Assembly: GCF_016132545.1 (NCBI RefSeq)
Contig: NZ_CP066167.1
Span: 1,205,001 to 1,269,000 of the forward strand
Direction of reading: 5' to 3'
Length of the DNA stretch: 64,000 nucleotides
Source: Spongiibacter nanhainus
GTDB lineage: Bacteria; Pseudomonadota; Gammaproteobacteria; Pseudomonadales; Spongiibacteraceae
Part shown: one piece after another, positions 26,744 to 35,645 of the stretch
Layout of the letters: every line of letters starts with the position of its first letter
Position numbering within the stretch: position 1 is the first letter of the stretch
Program-made: the position numbers and the translations under genes
Notes under the pieces: model-generated
Seen by the model: only the letters and a program-made list of their open reading frames with translations
The model's database searches: none
What the model was told of the DNA's origin: nothing

Positions 26744-28153
26744 TTATAGCGTTCTGGAGTATTTGTCGGGGTGGTTGTCCAAGTATTGATCAAACACCAT
26801 GCACACATTCCGCAACATCATTCTACCGGTTTCCGTGACCTGAATACCGGCGGCTGAAAGCTCTACCAATCCGTCCTGGACAAAACTTTCCAGACGTTTT
26901 AATTCGTCAGCAAAGGCCTCGGAGAGTGAGAGGCCAAAACGCTGGAGCAGAGCTTGGGAGGATAGGTGCAGATTGCAGGCCAGTTCTTTAATGATATAGC
27001 CCCTGACTTCGTCGTCCCTAGTTTTGGTGCAGCCTCGCTCAGTCGGTAGCTGGTTCTGTTCCAGTGCGCGATAGTATTGGTCCAAATCTTTGGCATTCTG
27101 AGCAAAGCAGTCTCCAACCTCACTGATCGAGGACACGCCCAGGCCGATCAGGTCGGGTGCCATGGCGGTGGAGTAGCCCTGAAAATTGCGCTGCAGGCGG
27201 CCGGCGCGCTGGCAAATAGCCAGGTCGTCATCGTTACGCACAAAATGGTCCATGCCGATATGCTGATACCCAGCATCGGCCAGAATTTTGCTGGCCAGTT
27301 GCAACATGGCGAGTTTCTCAGCGCTGCTGGGCAGAGTTTGGCGCTCGATGGCCCGCTGGGGTGGAAAGCGGTCGGGCAGGTGGGCATATTGGTAGAGAGA
27401 GATTCGCTCGGGCTCTAGGGCGATCACGTCATCCAAGGTTGTAGATAGGGTTTGGCAATTTTGCCTGGGCAAACCGTAGATCAGATCAAAGCTGATGGAG
27501 CGGAATCGGTAGGCCCTAGCAGCGCCAACCAGCTCAGTGAGCTCGGCGGTGCTCTGCACCCGGTTGATGGCCTGCTGAACTTCGGGATCGGTGTCCTGGA
27601 CACCAAAGCTGAGTCGGTTAAAGCCCAAACCCCGCAGCAGCGCCAGGCGGTCAGCGGTGACGGTTCGGGGGTCGATCTCTATGGAATACTCCCGGCGGTC
27701 GCTATCGCTGATATTGAAATGGCTGGCCAGACTGTGGACCAGCTCAATGAGCTGGGAGTCGCTCAAAAATGTCGGTGTGCCGCCGCCAAAGTGCAGTTGG
27801 TTCACGGGGCGCCGCTTGCCGGTGAGCTTGGACACCAGCTCAATTTCGCGCTTTAGATATTGCAGGTAGCGTTCAGCGGCCTCCGGGTCTTTGGTGACCA
27901 CTTTGTTGCAAGCGCAGTAGTAGCAAAGCCGTCGGCAAAACGGCAGGTGAACGTAGAGGGATAAGCCGGCGACTGCCTTGCGGGCCTTCTGTAAACGTTG
28001 CTGGTAATCGTCGGCGCCAAAATCCTCCGTAAACATCAGAGCAGTGGGGTAGGAGGTATAGCGGGGCCCGGCAACGCTGTATTTCTCAATAAGCTGAGCC
28101 GGCAGCTCGGTAGGCGTTGTCGTTGTGGACAGTGCGGTGGCTAGTGCGGTCAT
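26744..28153 (-). CDS. hemN: Oxygen-independent coproporphyrinogen III oxidase
   Basis: A 469-residue radical-SAM enzyme of heme synthesis under low oxygen. The cluster motif is CRRLCYYCACNK near residue 68, followed by the HemN pattern LHFGGGTPTFLSDSQL and the EIDPRTVTADRLALLRGLGF segment. The C-terminal HemN domain includes GMDHFVRNDDDLA. It is probably cotranscribed with the hemerythrin gene upstream, separated by a long stem-loop. It supplies heme to the cbb3 oxidase encoded nearby. Confidence 0.95.
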   Translation of the reverse strand: MTALATALSTTTTPTELPAQLIEKYSVAGPRYTSYPTALMFTEDFGADDYQQRLQKARKAVAGLSLYVHLPFCRRLCYYCACNKVVTKDPEAAERYLQYLKREIELVSKLTGKRRPVNQLHFGGGTPTFLSDSQLIELVHSLASHFNISDSDRREYSIEIDPRTVTADRLALLRGLGFNRLSFGVQDTDPEVQQAINRVQSTAELTELVGAARAYRFRSISFDLIYGLPRQNCQTLSTTLDDVIALEPERISLYQYAHLPDRFPPQRAIERQTLPSSAEKLAMLQLASKILADAGYQHIGMDHFVRNDDDLAICQRAGRLQRNFQGYSTAMAPDLIGLGVSSISEVGDCFAQNAKDLDQYYRALEQNQLPTERGCTKTRDDEVRGYIIKELACNLHLSSQALLQRFGLSLSEAFADELKRLESFVQDGLVELSAAGIQVTETGRMMLRNVCMVFDQYLDNHPDKYSRTL

Positions 28154-28190
28154 GCCTAGTGCTCTTTCAAGGTGTAAATGTCGTAATCAG

Positions 28191-28286
28191 TTGGTTTGTC
28201 AGTGCTCCTGTCAAGGCGCGTCCCGCCGGCAATGGCCGTAGCCCTTGGCAAGGGACGCAACGCCGTCAGGGGTACTGACAAACCAA
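28191..28286. repeat. 96-bp imperfect palindrome between hemerythrin gene and hemN
   Basis: Perfect 13-bp outer arms TTGGTTTGTCAGT (28191-28203) and ACTGACAAACCAA (28274-28286) enclose further matching blocks (CCTG, GGCG, CGTCCC and their complements), so nearly the whole length can fold into one stem. The right arm lies inside the last codons of the hemerythrin gene. There is no T-run. It could be an mRNA processing or attenuation structure, or an inserted palindromic repeat. Confidence 0.8.
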
Positions 28287-28829
28287 CCGGAAGGGCGCAT
28301 GCGTGGCCGGTAGTTGCGCTGTTTCGCTGCTGCTTGAGCCCTGGCTCCGCTGAAAACGCTGGGCTATGGCCGCGTTAACCCGCTGCCAATCGTCTGCTTC
28401 GAAACGCTGGTTAATAGCATTAAAAATGTTGCGCTCGGCGTGAATATGGGCAATTTGCTCACTGCAAAATCGGTGGGCCAGGCGCAGAACCGGGCCACTG
28501 GGGTGCATACTGGCCTGCTGCAACTCGCGAAAAATCAGCCCCAGCTGGGTGGTCAGTGCCTCGAGTCGGGGGTGGTCACTTAACACCAGATCGATTGCCT
28601 GAAGGTTGACCTGGGGTTTGCGGCGCAGTTGGTGGAACAGAATATCCTCAGCCGGATGATGCCAGTTCTCCGGATAGACTTTCACGTAGTCGAGAATATC
28701 CACCAGCGGGACGAACCCCTCTGCTAGTGTGGGCTCCGAGCTCAAGCAGGTGAGGTCGCGTTTAAAAATGTACATCATTCGCAGCATCTGCTGATGATCC
28801 CGCTCCAGCTGCTCAATTAGTGCCGTCAT
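28266..28829 (-). CDS. Hemerythrin HHE-domain protein
   Basis: A 187-residue protein with the di-iron ligand pattern: His in LERDHQQML, ENWHHPAEDILFHQL, LSDHPRLEAL and EQIAHIHAERNIFN. Such proteins bind oxygen or nitric oxide, or help repair iron-sulfur clusters. The start has a GAGG site. It lies downstream of a perfect FNR/ANR promoter and in front of hemN, which suggests a role in low-oxygen or NO physiology. Its last codons fall in the right arm of the long palindrome. Confidence 0.85.
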   Translation of the reverse strand: MTALIEQLERDHQQMLRMMYIFKRDLTCLSSEPTLAEGFVPLVDILDYVKVYPENWHHPAEDILFHQLRRKPQVNLQAIDLVLSDHPRLEALTTQLGLIFRELQQASMHPSGPVLRLAHRFCSEQIAHIHAERNIFNAINQRFEADDWQRVNAAIAQRFQRSQGSSSSETAQLPATHAPFRLVCQYP

Positions 28830-28853
28830 TGGGCCTCGCTTCGCGTCGCACAT

Positions 28854-28925
28854 ACGTTATGGTCAATAGTGACGTTATGGTTAAAAGTCACGTTATGGTT
28901 GATAGCCGCGTTATAGTCACAAGTA
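28854..28925. repeat. Four 18-bp tandem repeats in the hemerythrin leader
   Basis: Units ACGTTATGGTCAATAGTG, ACGTTATGGTTAAAAGTC, ACGTTATGGTTGATAGCC and GCGTTATAGTCACAAGTA follow each other without gaps. They lie 25-96 bases before the hemerythrin start and downstream of the predicted FNR-dependent start site, so they should be part of the mRNA leader. They do not look like a CRISPR array because there are no spacers. Confidence 0.85.
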
Positions 28926-28951
28926 ACTTCAAGTAACTTAAAGTTGAGACC

Positions 28952-28993
28952 AGTGTACGCAGCTTTGAGGCGGTGTTTGTTGATATGCATCAA
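28952..28993 (-). promoter_or_regulatory. Class II FNR/ANR promoter for hemerythrin-hemN
   Basis: The perfect palindrome TTGATATGCATCAA (28980-28993) is followed on the minus strand, after 22 bases, by TACACT (28952-28957). This is the spacing of class II FNR promoters. Transcription would start near 28945. The box also lies 82 bp before the divergent gene at 29076, where a TATAGT at 29004 is too close for class II activation, so effects on that side are less clear. Confidence 0.85.
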
Positions 28994-29075
28994 GGCCACT
29001 GCGTATAGTGATTTTGCGGTGTCTGGCGGCGGGCCCGGTATTCAATAAAACAGTGCAGGGGGCGGTGGGATCAGC

Positions 29076-31199
29076 ATGATCAGTCATATGTCGGCGGAGG
29101 AGTGCGCGGGGCAGATAGTCGAGCGATTGGGCGGGGACTTACGCGTGGCGATGCCCCTGGGCTTGGGAAAGCCCGTCGCGTTGATCGATGCGCTCTATCA
29201 GCGAGCCCGTGACGACCCGAAACTCAAACTGACTATTGTCACCGCGCTGACGCTGGAGCGGCCCACCGAGTCAGAGCCGGTGCGGGGGCGATTGCTGAAT
29301 CCCGTCTTTGACCGGCTCTATGCTCACTATCGGGAGCCTTTGTACGCCCGGGATGGGCGGCTGGGCGCGCTGCCGGACAATGTGGTGGTCAACGAGTTTT
29401 ATTTTAAGGCCGGCAGCCGCCTGGGTAATGGCAACGCCCAGCAAAACTATATCAGTAGCAACTACACCCATGCGGCTCGGGATGTTGTGGATCGGGGCTG
29501 TAATGTGGTGATGCAACTGCTGGCCCGAGAGGGTGATGCCCTCAGTATGAGCTGCAACCCGGATACCTCGGCGGAAGTGGTAGCCCGGCTGCGGGAAAAA
29601 GGCGAACCCTATGTTGCGGTAGGGGTGATCCATAACGAGCTTCCTTTTATGTATGGCGACGCGGAGGTGGATGCCGATCAGTTCGATATCTTGCTGGAGG
29701 CTGATCCACAACAGCACGGTTTGTTCGTGGTGCCGAGGTTGCCACCTGTGCCAGCCCCAGACTACGCCATTGGCCTTCACGCCAGTACGCTGATCAAGGA
29801 CGGTGGTACCCTGCAGCTGGGGATTGGTGCCATGGGTGACGCTATCGTGCAGGCGGTCCGCCTTCGGCACCAAAACAACGATCGCTATCGCCAATTGGTG
29901 TCGGATTTCGGTATCGATAGCCGCTATGGAGCGTTGATTGCCAGCCAAGGTGGCTTGGACAGTTTCAGCGCTGGCTTGTACGGCGCCACCGAAATGTTTG
30001 TCGAGGGCTTTCTCCATTTGTTTGAGGCCGGCGTACTGCGCCGACCGGTCTACGATTTCTGGGCACTGCAGCAGGCGATCAACCTGGGCCTGTGTAACCC
30101 CGCCGCATTAACCGCGGACTGCCTGCCGGCGCTGGCCGAGCTGGGGGTTCGGGAGCTGCGCGGCAAGGACTTCGACGCGTTGCAATACCACGGTTTCTTT
30201 CACGACCAGTGTCGCTATCGGGAAGGCTACTTATTCAACGAGGCCGGGGAGTCATGCCCCGCCAATATGGCCAACCCCGACAGCCAGGCCTTTATGGCGC
30301 AGCACTGCCTTGGCCAGCGGCTGCGCAATGGCAAGGTGCTACACGGTGGCTTTTTCCTCGGCAGCGGTGAGTTCTATCGCCGGCTGCGGGATCTGCCCAC
30401 CGAGCAACGTCGCCAGCTGGCGATGTGCGGAGTGGACAAAATTAACCAACTGGACCGCAACCCGCGCTTGTTCAAGGCTCAGCGGGTGGATGCACGCTTT
30501 ATCAATACCGGGCTCAATGTCAGTCTCAATGGCGCTGTGGCCTCGGATACACTGGAAAATGGCCAAGTGCTGTCTGGCGTGGGTGGTCAGTACAATTTTG
30601 TGGCCATGGCGCATCAACTGGATGGTGGGCGTTCGATATTGATGATCCGCTCCACCCGCCGTCAGGGTGGCCAGCGGCACTCCAATGTCGTACCCAGCTA
30701 CGGTGCCTGCACCATCCCCCGGCACCTGCGGGATATTGTGATTACTGAATACGGTATCGCGGACTTGCGGGGCAAGACCGATGCCGAAGTTGCCGCGGCG
30801 CTAATTGCCATTGCAGACAGTGAGTTTCAGTCTGAGCTGATTCGCAGTGCCCAGGCCAATGGAAAATTGCCGGCCTCCTTTGAACTGCCGCCAGCGGCCC
30901 GGGACAACCATCCGGCGCGGATATCGGAGCTGGTGGCGAGGGCCGCAACAGACGGCAGCCTGCCTCCTTATCCCCTGGGCTGCGATTTTCGCGATGAAGA
31001 ATTGGCGGCTGCCAAGGCCTTGCAGGCCATCGCCTCCATGTCGACCTCCCAGCGCCTGGCGGCGTTGCTGCGCGGTGGTGATGGCGGTGGCGACAGCGAG
31101 CGCCTGCTGGCTACTTTAGGGCTGCAACGTGCAGACACAATCAAGGATAGGTTCCTGCGCAGACTACTAATGGCGCAGAGCGCGCAGCAAGTGTCGTAG
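29076..31199 (+). CDS. Acetyl-CoA hydrolase/transferase family protein
   Basis: A 707-residue protein of the acetyl-CoA hydrolase/CoA-transferase family, longer than the common 430-500 residue members. The C-terminal domain carries GVGGQYNFVAMAHQLDGGRS and ITEYGIADLRGKTDAEVAAA, typical of the family. The N-terminal part includes RVAMPLGLGKPVALIDALYQ and a GTLQLGIGAMGDA loop. It may hydrolyse acyl-CoA or transfer CoA among short acids. It is divergent from the hemerythrin gene. A second Met four codons downstream could be the start. Confidence 0.8.
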   Translation: MISHMSAEECAGQIVERLGGDLRVAMPLGLGKPVALIDALYQRARDDPKLKLTIVTALTLERPTESEPVRGRLLNPVFDRLYAHYREPLYARDGRLGALPDNVVVNEFYFKAGSRLGNGNAQQNYISSNYTHAARDVVDRGCNVVMQLLAREGDALSMSCNPDTSAEVVARLREKGEPYVAVGVIHNELPFMYGDAEVDADQFDILLEADPQQHGLFVVPRLPPVPAPDYAIGLHASTLIKDGGTLQLGIGAMGDAIVQAVRLRHQNNDRYRQLVSDFGIDSRYGALIASQGGLDSFSAGLYGATEMFVEGFLHLFEAGVLRRPVYDFWALQQAINLGLCNPAALTADCLPALAELGVRELRGKDFDALQYHGFFHDQCRYREGYLFNEAGESCPANMANPDSQAFMAQHCLGQRLRNGKVLHGGFFLGSGEFYRRLRDLPTEQRRQLAMCGVDKINQLDRNPRLFKAQRVDARFINTGLNVSLNGAVASDTLENGQVLSGVGGQYNFVAMAHQLDGGRSILMIRSTRRQGGQRHSNVVPSYGACTIPRHLRDIVITEYGIADLRGKTDAEVAAALIAIADSEFQSELIRSAQANGKLPASFELPPAARDNHPARISELVARAATDGSLPPYPLGCDFRDEELAAAKALQAIASMSTSQRLAALLRGGDGGGDSERLLATLGLQRADTIKDRFLRRLLMAQSAQQVS

Positions 31200-31358
31200 C
31201 GGCTGTTGGCGAGGTCTGAAGACCGCCATAAAACGGTGGAGGCGCCCCCAGGATGGGGGTAGACTGGGGGCAGGCGTATCGATGGTCCACCCTGCGGGGG
31301 CCACCGCGCGGCGCCAGCATAATCATAAAATAATTTCCCAACACAGCTTTCTAGAACG

Positions 31359-32177
31359 GTGACAATCGTGGCCAATACACCAGAGACATTGCGTTTACAG
31401 CGGGACGGTGGCGTTCTGACAATTACCTTAAGCCGCCCTACGTTGAAGAACGCTATCGACGAAGACATGGTTGTGGGGCTGTACCGCACCCTGCGGGACG
31501 CCGCCCACGACAAAACGGTAGCAACGGTGGTGCTGGAAGGTGACGGCAATGCCTTTTGTTCCGGGGCCGACCTCAAAGACATGGCAAAAGTGGACGTGCT
31601 GTCCCGCAAATATCCCTCGGAAGTGGTGCTGCGCCTGGGCGCCGAATCCGCACTGCTATTGCACGAGATGCCCAAGCCCACGGTGGCAAAGATTCGTGGC
31701 CCGGCCGTAGGCGGCGGCTTGGCCTTGGCTTTAGCCTGCGATTTCAGGTTGGCGGATGATTCGGCAAAACTGGCTTATGCCCATACCAAGGTGGCGCTGT
31801 CGGGGGACTTTGCGGCTGCCTATTTCCTCACTAAATGGATGGGGGCGGGCAAGGCCCGGGAGTTTTGTCTACTCAACCCCACCTACGATGCCCAGGAAAG
31901 CTTCCAACGGGGGCTGCTGAGCAAGGTCTGCAATGCCGAGACCCTGGATGAGGAAGTGCTGTCCTTGGCCAAGCGCCTCGAGAGCGGTCCAACCGAGGCC
32001 TATGGTTCCATTAAGGACAACCTGCGTCACGCCGAGGCCTTTGATCGGGATGCCTATATCGCCAGCGAGTTGCGCAATTTTCTGCGCTGCCGAAACAGCG
32101 AAGAGCACCGGGAAGCACTGTCGGCGTTTCTGGAGAAACGGGAACCCGACTTTCGCCGGGTCTCGAGCCAGTTGTAA
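31359..32177 (+). CDS. Enoyl-CoA hydratase/isomerase family protein
   Basis: A 272-residue crotonase-fold protein. The oxyanion-hole segments are FCSGADLKDMAKV and IRGPAVGGGLALALACDFRL. The specific substrate is unknown; the catalytic Glu positions of classic hydratases are not obvious, so it may be an isomerase or another crotonase type. The start is GTG at 31359; a GTG three codons later is equally possible. It converges with two acyl-CoA dehydrogenase genes. Confidence 0.85.
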   Translation: MTIVANTPETLRLQRDGGVLTITLSRPTLKNAIDEDMVVGLYRTLRDAAHDKTVATVVLEGDGNAFCSGADLKDMAKVDVLSRKYPSEVVLRLGAESALLLHEMPKPTVAKIRGPAVGGGLALALACDFRLADDSAKLAYAHTKVALSGDFAAAYFLTKWMGAGKAREFCLLNPTYDAQESFQRGLLSKVCNAETLDEEVLSLAKRLESGPTEAYGSIKDNLRHAEAFDRDAYIASELRNFLRCRNSEEHREALSAFLEKREPDFRRVSSQL

Positions 32178-32193
32178 GGCGTGTAAATCCGGC

Positions 32194-33333
32194 TTAATAG
32201 CCGCACAGGCTGGCGTAACGGTCGCGGTGAAAGCCGCTGTTACCAAGGAGTTCGGTGGCACTGCGGCAGCGCTTTAGAAACAGGCCAATGTCCAATTCGT
32301 CGGTGACGCCGATACCGCCGTGCATTTGTACCGACTCGGTGCTGACCAGCTGAAACACATCGTTGGCCAAGGTCTTTGCCAGACTGGCGAGTTGGGGGGC
32401 ATCCGGGCGCCCGTCGTCAATGGCAGACAAGGCATCTAACACCGCTGACTTACACAACTCCAACTCGGTAAACATAATGGCGGCGCGGTGCTGGAGGGCC
32501 TGGAAGGTGCCGATTTTAACGCCGAACTGCTCCCTTTCTTTCAGGTATTCCACAGTGCGCTCAAAGCACTCCAGCGCACCGCCGAGCATTTCTGCGGCCA
32601 GGCAAATGCGTCCCCGATCAAGCACCTGCTCCAGTATCGGCCAGGCCTTGTCCCACTCGCCCAATAAGGCGTCCGCGTCCAGTGTAACCTGGTCGAAGTT
32701 CACGGTGGCGTAGCCGCGGCTGTCCAAAATGCAGCGGGACTCCCGGCTGACACCGGGCTGGTCGGCGCCAAGCAAAAACAGGGACAGGCCGCTAGCTTCG
32801 CCGGGCATACCGCTGCTGCGGGCCACCACAATGAAGTGGTCGGCACTGTTGCCTTCCATTACCATCACCTTGCGACCGTTCAGTTGATACTGGCTGCCCT
32901 GCTGTTTAACGCTGAGGGCGGTAGCGGCGGGGTCGTGATGGTTGCCTTCATCCAGCGCCAGGGCAAGGGTGAGGTCGCCGCTGGCAATGGCGGGTAAGAA
33001 GCGGTCTTTTTGGGCGTCATTGCCAGCTAACAGCAGCGCAGAGCTGCATAGGACAATATTGGAAATCAGCGGCGAAGCCGCCAGTCGGCGACCGCTTTCT
33101 TCGATGATGGCGCCCAAGCCCTGATAGCCAAAATCCAGGCCGCCGTATTGCTCGGGCAACACAATGCCGGCCCAGCCCAGCTCGACCATCTGCTGCCAGT
33201 GGTCGCTGTTGTAATCTTGGCCTTCGCCGCTATCTCGCAGTTGCCGCAGTGCCGCAACCGGCATGGTGGCGCTCAGAAAGTCCTTCGCGCTATCTTTGAG
33301 CATGCGTTGTTCTTCGTTTAATACCAACGCCAT
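32194..33333 (-). CDS. Acyl-CoA dehydrogenase, second subunit-like
   Basis: A 379-residue flavoprotein of the acyl-CoA dehydrogenase fold: N-terminal helical domain (WAGIVLPEQYGGLDFGYQGL), a middle domain (VTLDADALLGEW), and a C-terminal helical domain (MHGGIGVTDELDIGLFLKR). In the final loop, TELLGNSGFHR stands where medium-chain enzymes have YEGTSQIQR, so the usual catalytic Glu is replaced. It lies 55 bp after another dehydrogenase gene on the same strand. The pair may form a hetero-oligomer. Confidence 0.88.
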   Translation of the reverse strand: MALVLNEEQRMLKDSAKDFLSATMPVAALRQLRDSGEGQDYNSDHWQQMVELGWAGIVLPEQYGGLDFGYQGLGAIIEESGRRLAASPLISNIVLCSSALLLAGNDAQKDRFLPAIASGDLTLALALDEGNHHDPAATALSVKQQGSQYQLNGRKVMVMEGNSADHFIVVARSSGMPGEASGLSLFLLGADQPGVSRESRCILDSRGYATVNFDQVTLDADALLGEWDKAWPILEQVLDRGRICLAAEMLGGALECFERTVEYLKEREQFGVKIGTFQALQHRAAIMFTELELCKSAVLDALSAIDDGRPDAPQLASLAKTLANDVFQLVSTESVQMHGGIGVTDELDIGLFLKRCRSATELLGNSGFHRDRYASLCGY

Positions 33334-33388
33334 TGATTTACTCCGTTTATTAACTGGTGACTCGTCGTTCTGTCGCGGGCCGCACGGG

Positions 33389-34579
33389 CTAGGCCTGGGG
33401 AAGATTCAGGGCACGCTTGGCGATAATGTTGAGTTGAACCTCCGAGGTACCCCCGGCAATGGACAGTGCTTTGGAAAACAGCCAGGCCCGGTTGGTCAGG
33501 GTTTCGTCGGAATTAAAGTCCGGGCCTTCCCAGCCCAGGCCACGGAAACCCAGCAGGGCCATTTGCAATTCGTCCCGGCGCTTGGTCTCCTCGGTGCCCA
33601 CGTACTTCATGATCAGTGGCACATTGGGGTCGGGGGTTCCGGCCAGGCGCTCTTCAAAGCTGCGGAAGTGGGTCAGGCCAATCGCGCGGAAGGTCATCTC
33701 GTGGCGAACCAAACGCTCGCGCAGTGCAGCATCGCGCAACTTGCCCTGGGCGTCGACTCCGACATATTCCTGGGCGGCCTGAACGGTGGTGAAATTGGGG
33801 CCAGGGGCACCGCCCATTTCCGACATCAATTTGCGCTCGTGTTTCAGCAGCGCCTTGGCCACTGACCAGCCCTTATTCAGCTCGCCGAGCAGGTTCTTTT
33901 TGGGGACTTTGACGTTGTCAAAAAAGGTCTGGCAAAACTCCGAGTCACCGCTGATCAGGTCGATGGGGCGGGTGGTAACCCCGGGATCGTCCATGTCGAT
34001 CAGCAGGAAGCTGATCCCTTCCTGTTTGCGGGCGTCGGGGTCGGTGCGTACCAGGCAAAATATCCAGTCTGCTTTGTCGGCGTTAGTGGTCCAGATCTTA
34101 CTGCCGTTGACCAGAAAGTGGTCACCCTTGTCTTCGGCGCGGGTCTGCAAGCTGGCCAGGTCCGAGCCGGCTCCGGGCTCCGAGTAACCCTGGCACCAGC
34201 GAATTTCCCCCCGGGCAATTTTGGGAATGTGTTCCTGTTTTTGTTCCTCGGTACCGAATTCCAGTACCGCAGGGCCCAGCATCCAAATGCCCAGATCGTA
34301 GAGGGGAGTGCGGCAACCCAGGCGGTTCATTTCGTCCTTGAGGACTTTGCAGTGCGCTTCGTCAAGGCCGCCACCGCCCAGTTCCCGGGGCCAGTCGGGA
34401 ACGGTCCAGCCCTTGTCCCGCATGCGCTCAAACCACAGTTTGGCATCTTCGCTGGGAAATTCTCGCCGGCGGCCGGCCCACACCTGCTCCTCCCTAACCA
34501 CTGGTTGGCGCTGGGATTCCGGGCAGTTGTCCTGCAACCACTGGCGAACGTCGTCGCGGAATGCTGTGAGGTCGGCCAT
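33389..34579 (-). CDS. Acyl-CoA dehydrogenase, first subunit-like
   Basis: A 396-residue acyl-CoA dehydrogenase. The FAD-binding motif is WCQGYSEPGAGSDLASLQTR with ITTNADKADW-like WTTNADKADWIFCLVRTD; the C-terminal loop is SIAGGTSEVQLNIIAKRALN. The Glu of the medium-chain type loop is a Gly here, as in enzymes whose base sits elsewhere. Long N-terminal segment with WPRELGGGGLDEAH. Upstream partner of the 32194-33333 gene. Confidence 0.9.
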   Translation of the reverse strand: MADLTAFRDDVRQWLQDNCPESQRQPVVREEQVWAGRRREFPSEDAKLWFERMRDKGWTVPDWPRELGGGGLDEAHCKVLKDEMNRLGCRTPLYDLGIWMLGPAVLEFGTEEQKQEHIPKIARGEIRWCQGYSEPGAGSDLASLQTRAEDKGDHFLVNGSKIWTTNADKADWIFCLVRTDPDARKQEGISFLLIDMDDPGVTTRPIDLISGDSEFCQTFFDNVKVPKKNLLGELNKGWSVAKALLKHERKLMSEMGGAPGPNFTTVQAAQEYVGVDAQGKLRDAALRERLVRHEMTFRAIGLTHFRSFEERLAGTPDPNVPLIMKYVGTEETKRRDELQMALLGFRGLGWEGPDFNSDETLTNRAWLFSKALSIAGGTSEVQLNIIAKRALNLPQA

Positions 34580-34793
34580 GTTGTCTCCTGCTTACCTGTG
34601 GGCGTGGTGCTGGGTGGCAGCGCCAATTCGCCGTCGTTATTTTCACAGCGCCCAGACTATCCCAAGCGCTTTTGTGAGCAAGGACTAAAAATGTCAATGC
34701 ACTAACAAATACGGTCACTGACAGTCCAGTTGGGGGCGGACATGCTTGGTGCAGCTAAAGACAACCAATACCAAGCAATAACAACGAGGGTGG

Positions 34794-35546
34794 ATGATGA
34801 AGCGATTTGAGCATAAAACCGTTTTGGTGACCGGTGCCGGGTCGGGTATCGGCCGTGCGGCGGCGCTGCGGCTGGCGGCAGAGGGCGCCAACGTAGTGGC
34901 TACCGATATTGATACGTCGGCGTTGGAAACCCTGGCCACAGAGATCGGTGAGGCTGGCGGCAGTGTCAGTTGTCAGCCCTTCGATATCGGCCAGTCCGGT
35001 CAGGCCGAGGCGACCGTCGCGCACTGCCGCGAGCACTTCGGTCAACTCGATGTGGTGGTCAATATGGCCGGCATTCTACGTTTCGCCAATGTTCACGAGA
35101 CGCCGCTGGATGTGTGGCAACGCATCATTGATGTCAATCTCACCGGCACGTTTATGTTGTGTAAGGCGGCGCTGCCGGCGCTGATTGAGACCCAGGGCAA
35201 CATTGTCAATGCCGCCTCTACGGCGTCCCTGCAGGGGCTGCCCTGGGGCGTGGCCTACAGTGCCAGCAAGGGTGGCGTGCTGGCCATGACCCGGACCATT
35301 GCCGTGGAGTACGCCAAACGCGGTGTGCGGGCCAACTGCATCTGCCCCGGCGATATTCAGACCAATATGGTGGCCGGTGTGACCTTTCCCGAAGATGCGG
35401 ACTTTGATTTGCTGACCCGTATTACCTCCCTGAGTGGCGCCAAAGGCCCCGAAGTGGTTGCCGGAGTGATCGCCATGCTGGCCAGTGAGGACGGCTGCCA
35501 TATCAACGGCGAGTCCATCCGGGTGGATGGGGGCATGTTGGCCTAG
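34794..35546 (+). CDS. SDR-family oxidoreductase
   Basis: A 250-residue short-chain dehydrogenase. The coenzyme motif is [20 protein letters not shown] with an Asp after the second strand (VVATDIDTS), which favours NAD. The catalytic YSASKGG and NAG-equivalent VNMAGIL are present. It is divergent from the acyl-CoA dehydrogenase pair, so a 3-hydroxyacyl-CoA or alcohol substrate in the same pathway is possible. A GAGGGTGG site precedes two adjacent ATG codons. Confidence 0.88.
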   Translation: MMKRFEHKTVLVTGAGSGIGRAAALRLAAEGANVVATDIDTSALETLATEIGEAGGSVSCQPFDIGQSGQAEATVAHCREHFGQLDVVVNMAGILRFANVHETPLDVWQRIIDVNLTGTFMLCKAALPALIETQGNIVNAASTASLQGLPWGVAYSASKGGVLAMTRTIAVEYAKRGVRANCICPGDIQTNMVAGVTFPEDADFDLLTRITSLSGAKGPEVVAGVIAMLASEDGCHINGESIRVDGGMLA

Positions 35547-35645
35547 CATTTGGACTATTGTGTCCGCCGACGGTGCTTAAGCCTTGAGCCCGGCGGCGCC
35601 TGTGGCTAAGCTGGTATCCTCCAGCCTAGCCGGAGTCTACCCCCC

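Noticed and set aside
28854-28925. CRISPR array
   Set aside because: The units are 18 bp, directly joined without spacers, and no cas gene is near.
28994-29075. Class II FNR promoter reading toward the acetyl-CoA hydrolase gene
   Set aside because: The only -10-like TATAGT is ten bases from the box, too close for class II activation.
32840-33300. Insertion element or frameshift in the dehydrogenase genes
   Set aside because: Both frames are intact with normal length; small antisense frames there are shadows.
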